Positions 1 to 7,976 of a stretch of 32,752 nt of DNA are shown here, in pieces (the stretch's first letter is position 1; each line of letters opens with the position of its first letter). The DNA comes from Leptolyngbya sp. Prado105. GTDB taxonomy: Bacteria; Cyanobacteriota; Cyanobacteriia; Leptolyngbyales; Leptolyngbyaceae. The translations under genes and the position numbers were made by a program. Under the pieces are notes generated by a model, which saw only the letters and a program-made list of their open reading frames with translations, was not told where the DNA came from and did no database searches. The stretch is taken from contig JALOOO010000025.1 in NCBI GenBank assembly GCA_025454375.1, positions 1-32,752 of the forward strand, written 5' to 3'.

Positions 1-705
1 CTGTCTCGTAAACTAAATCGCCGCAATACGATCGAACAAATGGCAACCGTCGGACCAGAATCACTGATGATTGCACTGCTGACAGCGATGTTTGTTGGGG
101 CAGTGTTCACGATTCAAGTGGCGCGCGAGTTTATTAATCTAGGGGCAGGAACGGCGGTTGGCGGTGTGTTGGCGATTTCACTATCGCGAGAATTGGCTCC
201 TGTTTTGACTGCGGTGGTTTTAGCCGGACGAGTCGGATCGGCATTTGCAGCAGAAATCGGAACGATGCGGGTGACGGAGCAAATTGATGCTTTGTACATG
301 CTGCGCACTGACCCGATCGATTATTTGGTGATCCCACGTGTGATTGCTTGCTGTCTGATGTTGCCGATTTTGACCTTGCTCTCCCTCGTAACGGGGATGA
401 CAGGCGGCATGTTCATTGCAGAATGGCTGTATGGCATCTCGCATAATGTTTTTCTTAACTCGGCAAAAAACTTTCTCAGCGTTTGGGATCTCTGTAGTTC
501 ACCGATTAAGGGATTTGTGTTTGGCGCATTAATCGCAGTGATTGGGTCGAGTTGGGGACTGACGACGACTGGAGGCGCAAAAGGAGTTGGACAATCGACA
601 ACGACTGCGGTTGTAACGTCACTGCTGGCAATCTTTGTGGTGAATTTCTTTTTGTCATGGTTGATGTTTCAAGGGCCTGGACAGGCGATCGGACGAGGAC
701 TGTAA
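1..705 (+). CDS. MlaE-family ABC transporter permease (5' end outside window)
   Basis: The frame is open from the first base, so the start codon lies upstream; 234 codons plus the stop are visible of a family usually near 260 residues. It is an inner-membrane permease of the MlaE/TGD1 type, which works with an ATPase and an MCE substrate-binding protein to move lipids between membranes. The visible part has the family hallmarks: a hydrophobic segment running into the VFTIQVAREF stretch, the SRELAPVLTAVVLAGRVGSAFAAE-type core (here SRELAPVL followed by AGRVGSAFAAEIGTM), the EQIDAL motif, and a C-terminal half with GLTTTGGAKGVGQSTT and a final membrane span. No partner ATPase or MCE gene lies downstream. 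A hairpin with a T-run follows the stop. The family assignment is firm; the lipid substrate is not known from sequence. Confidence 0.93.
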   Translation: MSRKLNRRNTIEQMATVGPESLMIALLTAMFVGAVFTIQVAREFINLGAGTAVGGVLAISLSRELAPVLTAVVLAGRVGSAFAAEIGTMRVTEQIDALYMLRTDPIDYLVIPRVIACCLMLPILTLLSLVTGMTGGMFIAEWLYGISHNVFLNSAKNFLSVWDLCSSPIKGFVFGALIAVIGSSWGLTTTGGAKGVGQSTTTAVVTSLLAIFVVNFFLSWLMFQGPGQAIGRGL

Positions 706-732
706 GGGATTTTAGATTTTCTTTTCAGAACG

Positions 733-756
733 TCTGTACTTCTGACAGATTTTTTT
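733..756 (+). terminator. Rho-independent-like terminator after the MlaE-type permease
   Basis: A 5-bp stem TCTGT (733-737) / ACAGA (745-749) is followed directly by seven T residues (750-756), 28 bases after the permease stop. The stem is short and the T-run is good. It separates the permease from the next + strand gene. Confidence 0.5.
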
Positions 757-892
757 GTATCTTAATTGGCATCAGGGAAAATCTAACCGGAAAGATCTTG
801 ACGCTTTGCTATATGTAGTGTTTCATAGTGAAGCGACTTTGAATGAGACGCTATATCTAAATAATTCGCCCTAATTTGGAGAATTACTCCCT

Positions 893-1429
893 ATGGTTTC
901 GCAAGTTGAGACACCGACCTTTGATGCACCCCGATCGCGCCATCTGAGTGTGGAGGGATTGGTGCAGGTGTTTACCTCGTTTCACCGCAGTTTTTTTACC
1001 GGGGTGATGGCGCAGGCGATGCGGATCGCGGGGCAGGGGACACCCGTCCTAGTGGTGCAGTTTCTCAAAGGGGGAATTGGGCAGGGCTACGATCGACCGA
1101 TGCAGTTGAGTCAAAATCTCGATTGGATTCGGTGCAATGTGGTACGGTGCATCGATACGCCGCAGATTGATCCAGACGAAGCGCGATCGCTGTTAGAACT
1201 CTGGCAACATACCCGTCGAGTTGTGGAGCAAAATCGCTACGACTTAGTGGTACTAGACGAGTTGAGTTTAGCGATCCATTTTGGATTTATTCCTGAAGTA
1301 GAAGTCCTAGACTTTCTACAAAACCGTCCTCGCCATGTGGATGTGATTCTTACAGGTCCCGACATGCCCGAAGCCATTTTAGATGTAGCCGATCAAATCA
1401 CAGAACTCCGTCGCACCCATCAACCCTAA
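893..1429 (+). CDS. CobO/BtuR-like P-loop family protein with degenerate Walker A
   Basis: A 178-residue protein that aligns by eye with cob(I)alamin adenosyltransferases of the CobO/BtuR type: VLVVQFLKGG (residues 52-61), a Walker B-like DLVVLDELSLA (117-127), and VILTGPDMPEAILDVAD (151-167) matching the family's LTGR-x-AP-x-x-L-x-x-x-AD region, then a final TELR. The N-terminal segment where CobO has its glycine- and lysine-rich P-loop (GxGKGKTTAA) instead reads FTSFHRSFFTGVM (27-39), with no lysine and no glycine pair. ATP binding in the usual way is therefore doubtful. I infer a cyanobacterial paralogue that kept the fold but probably lost or changed the adenosyltransferase activity. The next gene, dcd, starts 39 bases after its stop, so the two may be co-transcribed. 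Confidence 0.8.
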   Translation: MVSQVETPTFDAPRSRHLSVEGLVQVFTSFHRSFFTGVMAQAMRIAGQGTPVLVVQFLKGGIGQGYDRPMQLSQNLDWIRCNVVRCIDTPQIDPDEARSLLELWQHTRRVVEQNRYDLVVLDELSLAIHFGFIPEVEVLDFLQNRPRHVDVILTGPDMPEAILDVADQITELRRTHQP

Positions 1430-1468
1430 GAAAATTCAAGTCCACACCTCATACCTAACAACAGCGTC

Positions 1469-2050
1469 ATGATCAAAAACGACACCTGGATTTCGCAGAT
1501 GGCACAAGAGGGAATGATTGCTCCTTTTGAGCCTCAGCTTGTGCGCCGTGCTGAAGGGCTACCTGTGATCTCATACGGGTTGAGCAGCTACGGATATGAT
1601 TTGCGTTTGTCAGCTTCGGAGTTTCGGATCTTCAAACACATCCCAGGAACAGTCGTTGATCCTAAAAAATTCAGCGATGCAAATCTTGAACCTGCTCCCT
1701 TGCATCAAGATGAGCATGGAAGTTTCTTTATTCTGCCTGCCCATTCTTACGGATTAGGGGTCGCACTAGAGCGCTTAGAAGTCCCAGATAACGTCACAGT
1801 GATTTGTATTGGCAAATCGACCTATGCCCGCATCGGACTCATTGCCAATTTGACTCCAGCAGAAGCAGGTTGGAGAGGGCATTTAACGCTTGAGTTCTCG
1901 AATTCATCGAGTGCTGACTGTCGGATTTATGCCAATGAGGGGATCGTGCAACTCCTATTTTTAGAAGGATTACCCTGTGCGGTCAGTTACGACGATCGAC
2001 GCGGTAAATACCAGGATCAAGTCGAGCGGGTAACATTGGCACGAGTTTAG
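1469..2050 (+). CDS. dcd: dCTP deaminase
   Basis: A 193-residue protein, the usual length for dCTP deaminase, which converts dCTP to dUTP (and ammonia) to supply dTMP synthesis in the cytoplasm. Diagnostic stretches are SYGLSSYGYDLRLS (35-48), the nucleotide-binding GKSTYARIGL (115-124, GRSSxARxG in many homologues), and TPAEAGWRGHLTLEFSN (129-145), in which E142 corresponds to the catalytic glutamate of the LEFxN motif. The trimeric dUTPase-like fold is known for the family. The ATG is the first start after the upstream stop. Nothing in the sequence separates a mono- from a bifunctional deaminase/dUTPase. Confidence 0.96.
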   Translation: MIKNDTWISQMAQEGMIAPFEPQLVRRAEGLPVISYGLSSYGYDLRLSASEFRIFKHIPGTVVDPKKFSDANLEPAPLHQDEHGSFFILPAHSYGLGVALERLEVPDNVTVICIGKSTYARIGLIANLTPAEAGWRGHLTLEFSNSSSADCRIYANEGIVQLLFLEGLPCAVSYDDRRGKYQDQVERVTLARV

Positions 2051-2224
2051 ACTGACGTATTGTTGCAGTGGGATTGACCTAGTATAAGAGCGATCGAGAA
2101 ATTGATCAGCTTGCTGCTTGAGTTTGTCCCACCTGAAGCGTCTCTATTCATCGGAGATCCGCACCCCAATCCACATCCTCGATCGCGTTAAAATTCAGAA
2201 AAGCAAACGTGAGCGCGAAACAAA

Positions 2225-2869
2225 ATGGTGTTATTCGGATTTGGTAAAAAATCGGCATTGCCGTCTCCTAATGAAGCCTTAAAAGGTCGATCAGAAAAAA
2301 TGCCCGTCCCAGACAAGCACTTTGTCAATGGACATCCGCTAAAGCCCCCGTTTCCCGCAGGAATGGAAACCATTGTGTTTGGATTGGGATGCTTCTGGGG
2401 TGCAGAGCGCAAGTTTTGGCAGCAAGAAGGGGTTTACACAACTGCTGTTGGATATGCAGCCGGGTACACACCGAATCCAACCTATCAAGAAGTCTGCTCT
2501 GGCATGACCGGGCACAATGAAGTTGTTCTGGTTGTTTACGACCCGACAAAAGTAAGCGATGAGCAACTCTTAAAAGTCTTCTGGGAAAGCCACGATCCTA
2601 CTCAAGGAATGCGTCAGGGCAATGATGCGGGAACGCAGTATCGATCGGGAATTTATGTCTATTCCGATGAGCAGCGCAACCTTGCAGAAGCCTCTCTAAA
2701 AATGTATCAAGAAGAACTTGCAAAAGCTGGCTACAAAGCCATTACCACTGAAATTCTGGATGCTCCAGAGTTTTACTATGCAGAAGCCTACCATCAGCAG
2801 TATCTAGCTAAAAATCCAAATGGCTACTGCGGCTTAGGCGGCACAAAAGTCTGCTATCCCGGTGCTTGA
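2225..2869 (+). CDS. msrA: Peptide-methionine (S)-S-oxide reductase MsrA
   Basis: A 214-residue protein that repairs methionine-S-sulfoxide using thioredoxin. The active-site motif GCFWGAE is at residues 55-61 with catalytic C56. Two resolving-cysteine candidates sit at the C terminus (GYCGLGG, C202, and C210). GHNEVV and GTQYRSGIY are further family signatures. The roughly 45-residue N-terminal extension beginning MVLFGFGKK is typical of cyanobacterial MsrA and supports the ATG chosen. The last 16 bases overlap the 3' end of the convergent metallo-hydrolase gene. The 170-base leader upstream shows no recognisable regulatory element. Confidence 0.96.
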   Translation: MVLFGFGKKSALPSPNEALKGRSEKMPVPDKHFVNGHPLKPPFPAGMETIVFGLGCFWGAERKFWQQEGVYTTAVGYAAGYTPNPTYQEVCSGMTGHNEVVLVVYDPTKVSDEQLLKVFWESHDPTQGMRQGNDAGTQYRSGIYVYSDEQRNLAEASLKMYQEELAKAGYKAITTEILDAPEFYYAEAYHQQYLAKNPNGYCGLGGTKVCYPGA

Positions 2870-4497
2870 TCCACATCTTGTGTCGTCGGTTCAGGCTCGA
2901 TCGCAGTCTGAACCGATTCAAATGCAGGACAATATCCATCGGCTGTAACTTTGAAATTAAACAAAGGCGAAGCAGGATTCCAACAGCGCTGTCCTCGAAA
3001 ATGCCGACAGCGAAAACAGCCGTCTTTCTCCGTTTCTGCCATCCAGGTTTGCGATCGATCTTGAGCAATCAATTCTCTTTGATTCAATCCTCGCAAAACT
3101 AGATCTTGACCTTGCCAACGCGCTTCAATTAATCCAGTATCAGAGAGCGATCGCCAACGCGGATCGCTCATAATTGCGTCTGATAAAGTAATCGTGACTG
3201 TCGCACCTAGATCCGAAAGCTCTCCTTCATAGGTTGTTTCAGGAGGGGCAGGCTGTAAGAATGTTTCTCCGATCGGCAGTTCTACTAAAGTCCCTGATGC
3301 AGGCAGATGCAGATGATAGCGATTGTGTAACTCATCTAAGCCTGTTAGATCGCAAAGATAGTTCGGATCGCCATGCACGAAGATCACATGCTGCGGGCGG
3401 AGATTGTGGATAAATTGAGTCGTACTTGCTCCATCGCAATGCTGGGCAAGCAGATAAGTCTCGATCGAGTACTCTGGCGAAAGCTCAAAGATGACATCTT
3501 CTAACTGATGGGGCAGCAATGTCAGCCAATGTTCAGGCACAGCTTGAAAGAATTCCTGCCAATCTACAGAAAAATCGCTCAACACAATACAAGGCGATTC
3601 ACCCACGATCGATCGCTGTTCTGGATGCAGTCGCCGCACTCTTGGACGAATCCGCTCATCCCAAAACAAAGATTGATGCTTGGCAAAATTTTGCACAGAA
3701 GCAGGCAAATGTGGCAGAAGCTCCAGATAGGCATCGCAGCCAGAGGCAACCGTACCATCCACCCAAATATTAAGATCTCGACCCGTGAATAAATGATGAC
3801 TTCTCAACAGCATCAAAAGTTCTTGTCCGAGTCCGATCATCGGAACCGGAAGCAGAACACACCGTCGATCGTTTAACACCTGGCTAATTCTCTCAGCAAG
3901 CTGATTCTCTTGCTGCCTCCGATGCGGAAATCGAGCCGTCCCATAAGTCCCTTCAACAATCACAACATCCGGATGCAGCCCGCGCAACTCATCAAGCCGC
4001 AAGCCCTCCACCAATCGCGAATTGGACAGGAAAAAATCACCAGTGTAAAGCACCGTACAAGGACGCTCTCCAGTTGCCGGAGTATAGGTGAGCAGAATCG
4101 CCGCGGCTCCAGGAAGATGTCCAGCCTGAAACAGTTCTGCTGTTAGACCATCAAGAAATTCGACGGGAGATCGCCAATGTAAAGCATGAGCAAACTGCGG
4201 AACTTTTCCAGGTTCACTCAACCAGTTGAGTGGCAAAAGCTGAGTCGTCGCTTCACTCGCATAGATTGGCATCTGTGGGAAAGCTCGATGCAGATCCAGT
4301 AAGCCTTGAGCGTGGTCAGCATGAGCATGGCTACAGAGAACGACATCTGCGGGAAAAGGACTGCCAGATTCGACAATTGCAGAAATATCACTCAAGCCAC
4401 AATCCAACAAGATTCGGTAGGGACCCATCCGAATCAACAGCGACACTCCTTCGTCGCCCTGTCCCGCTCCAAAAGGAAAACAGTCCAATTGCGTCAC
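2854..4497 (-). CDS. MBL-fold beta-CASP-type metallo-hydrolase with C-terminal cysteine cluster
   Basis: A 547-residue metallo-beta-lactamase-fold protein of the RNase/CPSF-like (beta-CASP) group. Seen: the metal-binding [10 protein letters not shown] (about residues 56-65), the motif [15 protein letters not shown], the VIVEGTYG beta-CASP signature, and FVHGD near the end of the core. After the core, around residues 490-525, a C-x2-C-x7-C-x17-C cluster (CFRC ... RCW ... YCPAF) looks like a small zinc- or iron-sulfur-binding tail. Translation starts at GTG, with AGGGTGG just upstream as a good ribosome site. Family knowledge suggests an RNA-processing nuclease or another hydrolase; the substrate cannot be told from sequence. 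Its 3' end overlaps msrA by 16 bases. Confidence 0.85.
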   Translation of the reverse strand: MTQLDCFPFGAGQGDEGVSLLIRMGPYRILLDCGLSDISAIVESGSPFPADVVLCSHAHADHAQGLLDLHRAFPQMPIYASEATTQLLPLNWLSEPGKVPQFAHALHWRSPVEFLDGLTAELFQAGHLPGAAAILLTYTPATGERPCTVLYTGDFFLSNSRLVEGLRLDELRGLHPDVVIVEGTYGTARFPHRRQQENQLAERISQVLNDRRCVLLPVPMIGLGQELLMLLRSHHLFTGRDLNIWVDGTVASGCDAYLELLPHLPASVQNFAKHQSLFWDERIRPRVRRLHPEQRSIVGESPCIVLSDFSVDWQEFFQAVPEHWLTLLPHQLEDVIFELSPEYSIETYLLAQHCDGASTTQFIHNLRPQHVIFVHGDPNYLCDLTGLDELHNRYHLHLPASGTLVELPIGETFLQPAPPETTYEGELSDLGATVTITLSDAIMSDPRWRSLSDTGLIEARWQGQDLVLRGLNQRELIAQDRSQTWMAETEKDGCFRCRHFRGQRCWNPASPLFNFKVTADGYCPAFESVQTAIEPEPTTQDVDQAPG

Positions 4498-4533
4498 GAA
4501 TCCACCCTAGAACAATTCAGATTTCGGCGGACA

Positions 4534-4581
4534 GAAGGCAAGATCTTGAGGGTAAATTGGGCAACTCAAGATTCTGTCTTC
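4534..4581 (-). terminator. Long hairpin between the 40-residue gene and the metallo-hydrolase gene
   Basis: Arms 4534-4550 and 4565-4581 form a 17-bp stem with one A-C mismatch and two G-T pairs, around a 14-base loop. It starts 14 bases after the stop of the small gene, so it probably ends or processes that transcript before the metallo-hydrolase gene. Neither side has a clear T-run, so Rho-independent action is uncertain. Confidence 0.5.
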
Positions 4582-4594
4582 AATTCTTCAATCC

Positions 4595-4717
4595 TTAGTG
4601 CGCGGAACCATTGCCATGATAGTTGTCCGTATCATAGAAGCCATTGCGCGTGCCGAAAAACAGACAGGCGACAGTGAAGATCCCTGTGAGAACCAGTAAG
4701 ACGAGTTTGACATCCAT
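4595..4717 (-). CDS. Small single-span membrane protein, candidate NdhP
   Basis: A 40-codon gene starting MDVKLVLLVLTG and ending TDNYHGNGSAH. It has one predicted membrane helix (about residues 4-22) followed by the short polar tail FGTRNGFYDTDNYHGNGSAH. The composition, the strong tail and the position between two minus-strand genes with its own downstream hairpin make it look like a real conserved cyanobacterial thylakoid-type small subunit and not chance. Its size and layout fit small subunits of photosynthetic complexes; NdhP of the NDH-1 complex is my best guess from memory of its tail, but this is not certain. No PsbI, PsbM, PetN or PetM signature is present. Confidence 0.68.
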   Translation of the reverse strand: MDVKLVLLVLTGIFTVACLFFGTRNGFYDTDNYHGNGSAH

Positions 4718-4864
4718 AATCGCTTACAACCTTTTCTAATCTTTATTAATGAGTGTACAGGAGCAACAATACAAACTGATGCTACGAACTATGAACGATT
4801 TTAGAGTGAGATTACTAAAAGCTTAGCAAATCACAGATTGATCACAGATTTACCCTAGGAGAGA

Positions 4865-5350
4865 CTATTGTGGTTTGATCGGCTGTCCGCGATCGGTAAA
4901 TCTCACAGATTTGATTTTTAGCGTCGGATTTTGCGTCAAGGTGCGTCGCACACTGCCAAATAGCGCCAGTTGTTCACAGTTTGCCAGGGTCGTGAGGGAT
5001 TTTCGGGCATTGGGAACCGGGCGAAAATCGATCGTTGCTGTCCCTGATTTAACTTTCACGCGGTAGCCTGCCACATCGAGACTCTCGCTATTTGCTCTTT
5101 GTAAGGTTTGAGCGATCGCTTGAGTCACAGGCTGATTGGCGGGAACGGTTGATTTTGTCGCCTTAAATTTATTGCATTGGCTATCAAGTTCAAAAATATT
5201 AACCGTTAGAGTTTTTCCTTTGATTGCAGGTTTCTCAGCAGGAGAAGCGACCACTGGGGAAGGCGAAACTTCAATTTTGATCGGTTCGGGAGATCGGCAG
5301 CTACTGAGTATAAGAAATACTGTGCCCAAGAGAAAGAGATTGCGGGTCAT
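4865..5350 (-). CDS. GerMN-domain lipoprotein
   Basis: A 161-residue protein with a lipoprotein signal: a basic start, a hydrophobic stretch and the lipobox LSSC with C18 as the probable lipidated residue. A Pro/Ser-rich linker (about 20-45) leads into a GerMN-type domain (about 48-155): TVNIFELDSQC, then a region like the VTQAIAQTLQ helix, the strand TATIDFRP and the closing VRFTDRG. GerMN domains were first described in spore-germination lipoproteins but are common in non-spore formers, including cyanobacteria, where they are envelope proteins of unknown role. It is divergent from mgtE across a 300-base gap. Confidence 0.8.
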   Translation of the reverse strand: MTRNLFLLGTVFLILSSCRSPEPIKIEVSPSPVVASPAEKPAIKGKTLTVNIFELDSQCNKFKATKSTVPANQPVTQAIAQTLQRANSESLDVAGYRVKVKSGTATIDFRPVPNARKSLTTLANCEQLALFGSVRRTLTQNPTLKIKSVRFTDRGQPIKPQ

Positions 5351-5653
5351 CGGGGTCTAAATTTCCTGTTTTTCGCTTCTGTTATTGGAAAGAGAGACTA
5401 TACCAACTAGGGTAGAGCATTACTTTGAGTGCCTTTCCACCAAAGACAGGATTTCTGTCTTGTGCGGCTATACACATTGTGAAATTGCTGTTTCAGGGGT
5501 AGCATAAGCTTAGCAATGCCCGCTAGGGGTATTGATGTTGATTTCTATAAATTTCATGGACGAAGTCCATTTAGCCAACATACAACGCATTTCCTAACCT
5601 GGTTGCCCCTTTGTGGTCTTCCAGCGCGAGGAAGATTATGGAGGGAAAGTTAG
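5351..5653. other. Divergent intergenic region upstream of mgtE and the GerMN lipoprotein gene
   Basis: Three hundred bases without a gene. It holds a 7-bp hairpin, AAGACAG (5443-5449) / CTGTCTT (5455-5461), the word GGGGTA twice (in CAGGGGTAGC and CTAGGGGTATTG, about 5495-5535), and a clear ribosome site GGAGGGAA ending 7 bases before the mgtE ATG. It must contain promoters for both genes. I looked for an M-box or other magnesium-type leader, which would make sense here, and could not match one. Confidence 0.4.
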
Positions 5654-7006
5654 ATGCTGACTCAAGACAGTCGAGCAACGCTCGATCGTATCTCGGATCT
5701 CAACCGTTTAAAGTTAGAACTCAACGAATTGCCTGCGATCGATGTTGGGGATTACATCTCTGGACTCGCCCCTGAACAACGAGCAATTACGTTTCGGCTG
5801 TTAAATAAAACTCAAGCGACGGATGTATTTGAATATTTGCCGCCGGAAGTGCGCGAGTCTTTAATTGGCTCATTGCACAATATTCAGGTCTGTCAAATTG
5901 TGGAATCGATGCGTCCTGACGATCGAGCAGAGCTATTTGATGAATTGCCTGCGGGAATTGTGAAGCGACTCGTGCAACAACTTAGCCCAGAAGAACGGCA
6001 GGCAACTGCGACAATTTTGGGATATGCCGAGGGAACAGCCGGTCGGGTGATGACGACCGAGTATGTCCGCCTGCGAGAAGGGTTGACAGTCGGTGAAGCC
6101 TTGAGCAAGATTCGACTCGCTGACCGAGATAAGGAAACGATTTACTATGCCTACGTTACGGATAACAACCGCAAACTGAAGCAGGTTGTATCGTTGCGGC
6201 AATTATTGTTTTCGATCCCGGATGCCAGAATCGAAGATATTGGCAGCGATCGAGTGATCAAAGCTCGCACAGAAATGCAGCAGGAAGAAGTGGCGCAATT
6301 GATGAAGCGCTATGATTTGCTGGCGGTTCCGGTCGTCGATCGAGAAGATCGTCTGGTTGGGATTATTACGGTCGATGATGTTGTCGATATTCTCGAACAA
6401 GAGGCGACGGAGGATATTCAAAAACTCGGCGGTGGCGGTGGGGATGAGTCTTCGCTGTCTCGTCCGATCGATAAACTTCGCAATCGATTGCCTTGGTTGT
6501 TGGGAATTATGGCGCTTTATATCGGCGCATCTAGTGCGATCGCACCCTTTCAATCGACGATCGCGGCGGTTCCAGTGTTGGCGGTGATTATGCCTCTGTT
6601 CTCGAATACGGGCGGAACGGTGGGGATTCAGGCTTTGACGGTGACGATTCGATCGCTTGGGGTTGGCGAAGTTAGCTCAAAAGATACGTTCAAAATTTTA
6701 CGCAGAGAATTGATTGCAGGATTGGGAACGGCGCTGGCATTAGGGTTGACAATGCTGCTGCTGTCTCTGATTTGGACAAGACCGGAGGAACGCTGGGTTG
6801 GATTTGTAGCGGGATTGGTGATGGCATCAAATAGTATTGTCGCGGTCACATTAGGGACTTTATTACCGATGGGATTGAAACAATTGAAGCTCGATCCAGC
6901 TTTGGTCAGTGGTCCATTGGTGACGACTTTGCTTGATACGATCGGCTTTATTACTTTCCTAACGCTGATCACGTTTAGCTTAAATGTTCTCAAGCTCCCA
7001 ACTTGA
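5654..7006 (+). CDS. mgtE: Magnesium transporter MgtE
   Basis: A 450-residue protein with the full MgtE order: an N-terminal superhelical domain (about 25-125; VFEYLPPEVR, RAELFDELP), two CBS domains (about 130-260; MTTEYVRL, AVPVVDREDRLVGIITVDDVVDILEQE), a glycine-rich linker, and about five membrane helices (about 285-450) with GGTVGIQALTVTIRSL and the SNSIVAVTLGTLLPM pore region. MgtE is a Mg2+-gated Mg2+ channel of the plasma membrane; the soluble domains close it at high cytosolic Mg2+. The ATG follows a strong GGAGGGAA ribosome site. The 3' end overlaps the truncated alkB remnant by 17 bases. Confidence 0.96.
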   Translation: MLTQDSRATLDRISDLNRLKLELNELPAIDVGDYISGLAPEQRAITFRLLNKTQATDVFEYLPPEVRESLIGSLHNIQVCQIVESMRPDDRAELFDELPAGIVKRLVQQLSPEERQATATILGYAEGTAGRVMTTEYVRLREGLTVGEALSKIRLADRDKETIYYAYVTDNNRKLKQVVSLRQLLFSIPDARIEDIGSDRVIKARTEMQQEEVAQLMKRYDLLAVPVVDREDRLVGIITVDDVVDILEQEATEDIQKLGGGGGDESSLSRPIDKLRNRLPWLLGIMALYIGASSAIAPFQSTIAAVPVLAVIMPLFSNTGGTVGIQALTVTIRSLGVGEVSSKDTFKILRRELIAGLGTALALGLTMLLLSLIWTRPEERWVGFVAGLVMASNSIVAVTLGTLLPMGLKQLKLDPALVSGPLVTTLLDTIGFITFLTLITFSLNVLKLPT

Positions 7007-7346
7007 GTGTCCGAAAGGTGAGGTTAATTCGCTCTGTTACAGGGCGTTTTATTTTCGGGATCTGGTGCAGCCAGTCCTGCTGACTTCTACCCCGCATTAA
7101 TAAAAAGCTGCCATGTGTGAGTTCAAATTTGATGGATTGCTGTGCTTTGTCAAATTTGTGCTTTAAGGCAAAATTTCGACGATTCCCCAAACTGACAGAC
7201 CCAATGACCGGATTTCCTCCGAGTTCGGGTTCATCGTCGCTATGCCATGCGATGCTATCTTGCCCGGTTCGATAAATCGACTTCTCGGGGTCGTCCACCC
7301 GGTTTTGCTTCGGGTAGCAAATCCCTCGACAGTTCATATTGAGCAT
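6990..7346 (-). pseudogene. AlkB-like 2OG-Fe(II) dioxygenase, 5'-truncated remnant
   Basis: The C-terminal part is clear AlkB: YRTGQDSIAWHSDDEPELG carries the iron-binding H-x-D (WHSDDE), followed by NPVIGSVSLG, LTHGSFLLMRG, the distal histidine in LHQIPK and the arginine-containing ERINLTFR. AlkB enzymes remove alkyl lesions from DNA using 2-oxoglutarate and Fe(II) and are about 200 residues; only about 95 are recognisable. Upstream of YRTG the frame continues to an ATG at 7346 with CRGICYPKQNRVDDPEKS, which has no AlkB resemblance, and no other frame nearby encodes the missing half. All metal and cofactor residues survive, but the N-terminal nucleotide-recognition lid is gone, so activity is unlikely. 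Confidence 0.8.
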
Positions 7347-7379
7347 AGCTCAGGTTACTTGGATATGATTTACTCATGT

Positions 7380-7435
7380 AGCTCTCTCGGTGCTGTGTGT
7401 TTATGTATCTACAGCGTATACCGGAGAGCTTTTTT
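7380..7435 (+). terminator. Strong hairpin with T-run at the alkB/ATPase scar
   Basis: AGCTCTC + CGGT + GCTGT (7380-7396, one bulged T) pairs with ACAGC (7411-7415), ACCG (7420-7423) and GAGAGCT (7424-7430), giving 16 pairs interrupted by a GTAT bulge, then T residues to 7435. This is a textbook intrinsic terminator shape for + transcription, yet no + gene ends nearby (mgtE stops about 370 bases earlier). A TATGAT box at 7364-7369 sits just upstream, so a very short RNA is possible. Confidence 0.6.
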
Positions 7436-7456
7436 ACACCCTTGATTGTCTTTTAA

Positions 7457-7906
7457 AGCATCCTCTTAGAAGGCTTATGGCAAGGGACTAGCGAAGTTGA
7501 ACGATTATTGCTGATGCTGATCACTCTGCAAAAGCTTCAAGGCAAAGTGACAGGTGCGCGGTATGAGTTGCGGGATTTGCCAGAGATTTTGCAACAGCGC
7601 GATCGAGAAATCAACGAATTAACCGAACGCGGACTTCTCATTCGGACACAAGATAATCCGCCACTGTGGGATCTCTTCTCACCCATCTTTCACTGGTGGA
7701 TTCTGAGAGAAATCGAATCCAGCGATCCAGAGCAGTTAAACGATCGACGTAAAGTGTGGGGAGAACTCGTGACCCAAAAACGCGCCGATCAAATGGGTGA
7801 CTTAGTGAAATGGGTCAAACAATATCCAGAAACACTGAAACAGTTATGGGACTTTGTGATGCAAATGGCAACCAGTGCAGGATTTCCAAAACTCCCTGGA
7901 AATTGA
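7457..7906 (+). pseudogene. C-terminal fragment of an ATPase-like protein, 5' end lost
   Basis: The frame is open from just after a stop at 7454-7456. The first protein-like residues (LEGLWQGTSEVERLL) come before the first plausible starts, TTG 7508 and ATG 7514, and look like the interior of a longer protein. What remains (about 140 residues) has a helical, winged-helix-like part (ELRDLPEILQQRDREINELTERGLL) followed by WDLFSPIFHWWILREIE, the kind of tail seen on cyanobacterial AAA/NACHT-like ATPases. No Walker motif is present. I infer a gene remnant; a short expressed product from 7508 cannot be excluded. It lies head-to-head with the truncated alkB. Confidence 0.6.
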
Positions 7907-7976
7907 CCCATTGAATTCGTGTCAAAGGCTCCATTCTGCGGTATGAATAGTGAGCTATGCGCTCCTTCAATGATTT

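Noticed and set aside
5351-5653. Possible Mg2+ or Mn2+ riboswitch before mgtE
   Set aside because: GGGGTAGC-like words are present but the paired core of an M-box or yybP-ykoY element could not be assembled.
7242-7445. Open + frame across the alkB/ATPase scar
   Set aside because: The predicted 67 residues are low-quality and run through the terminator-like hairpin; no family resemblance.
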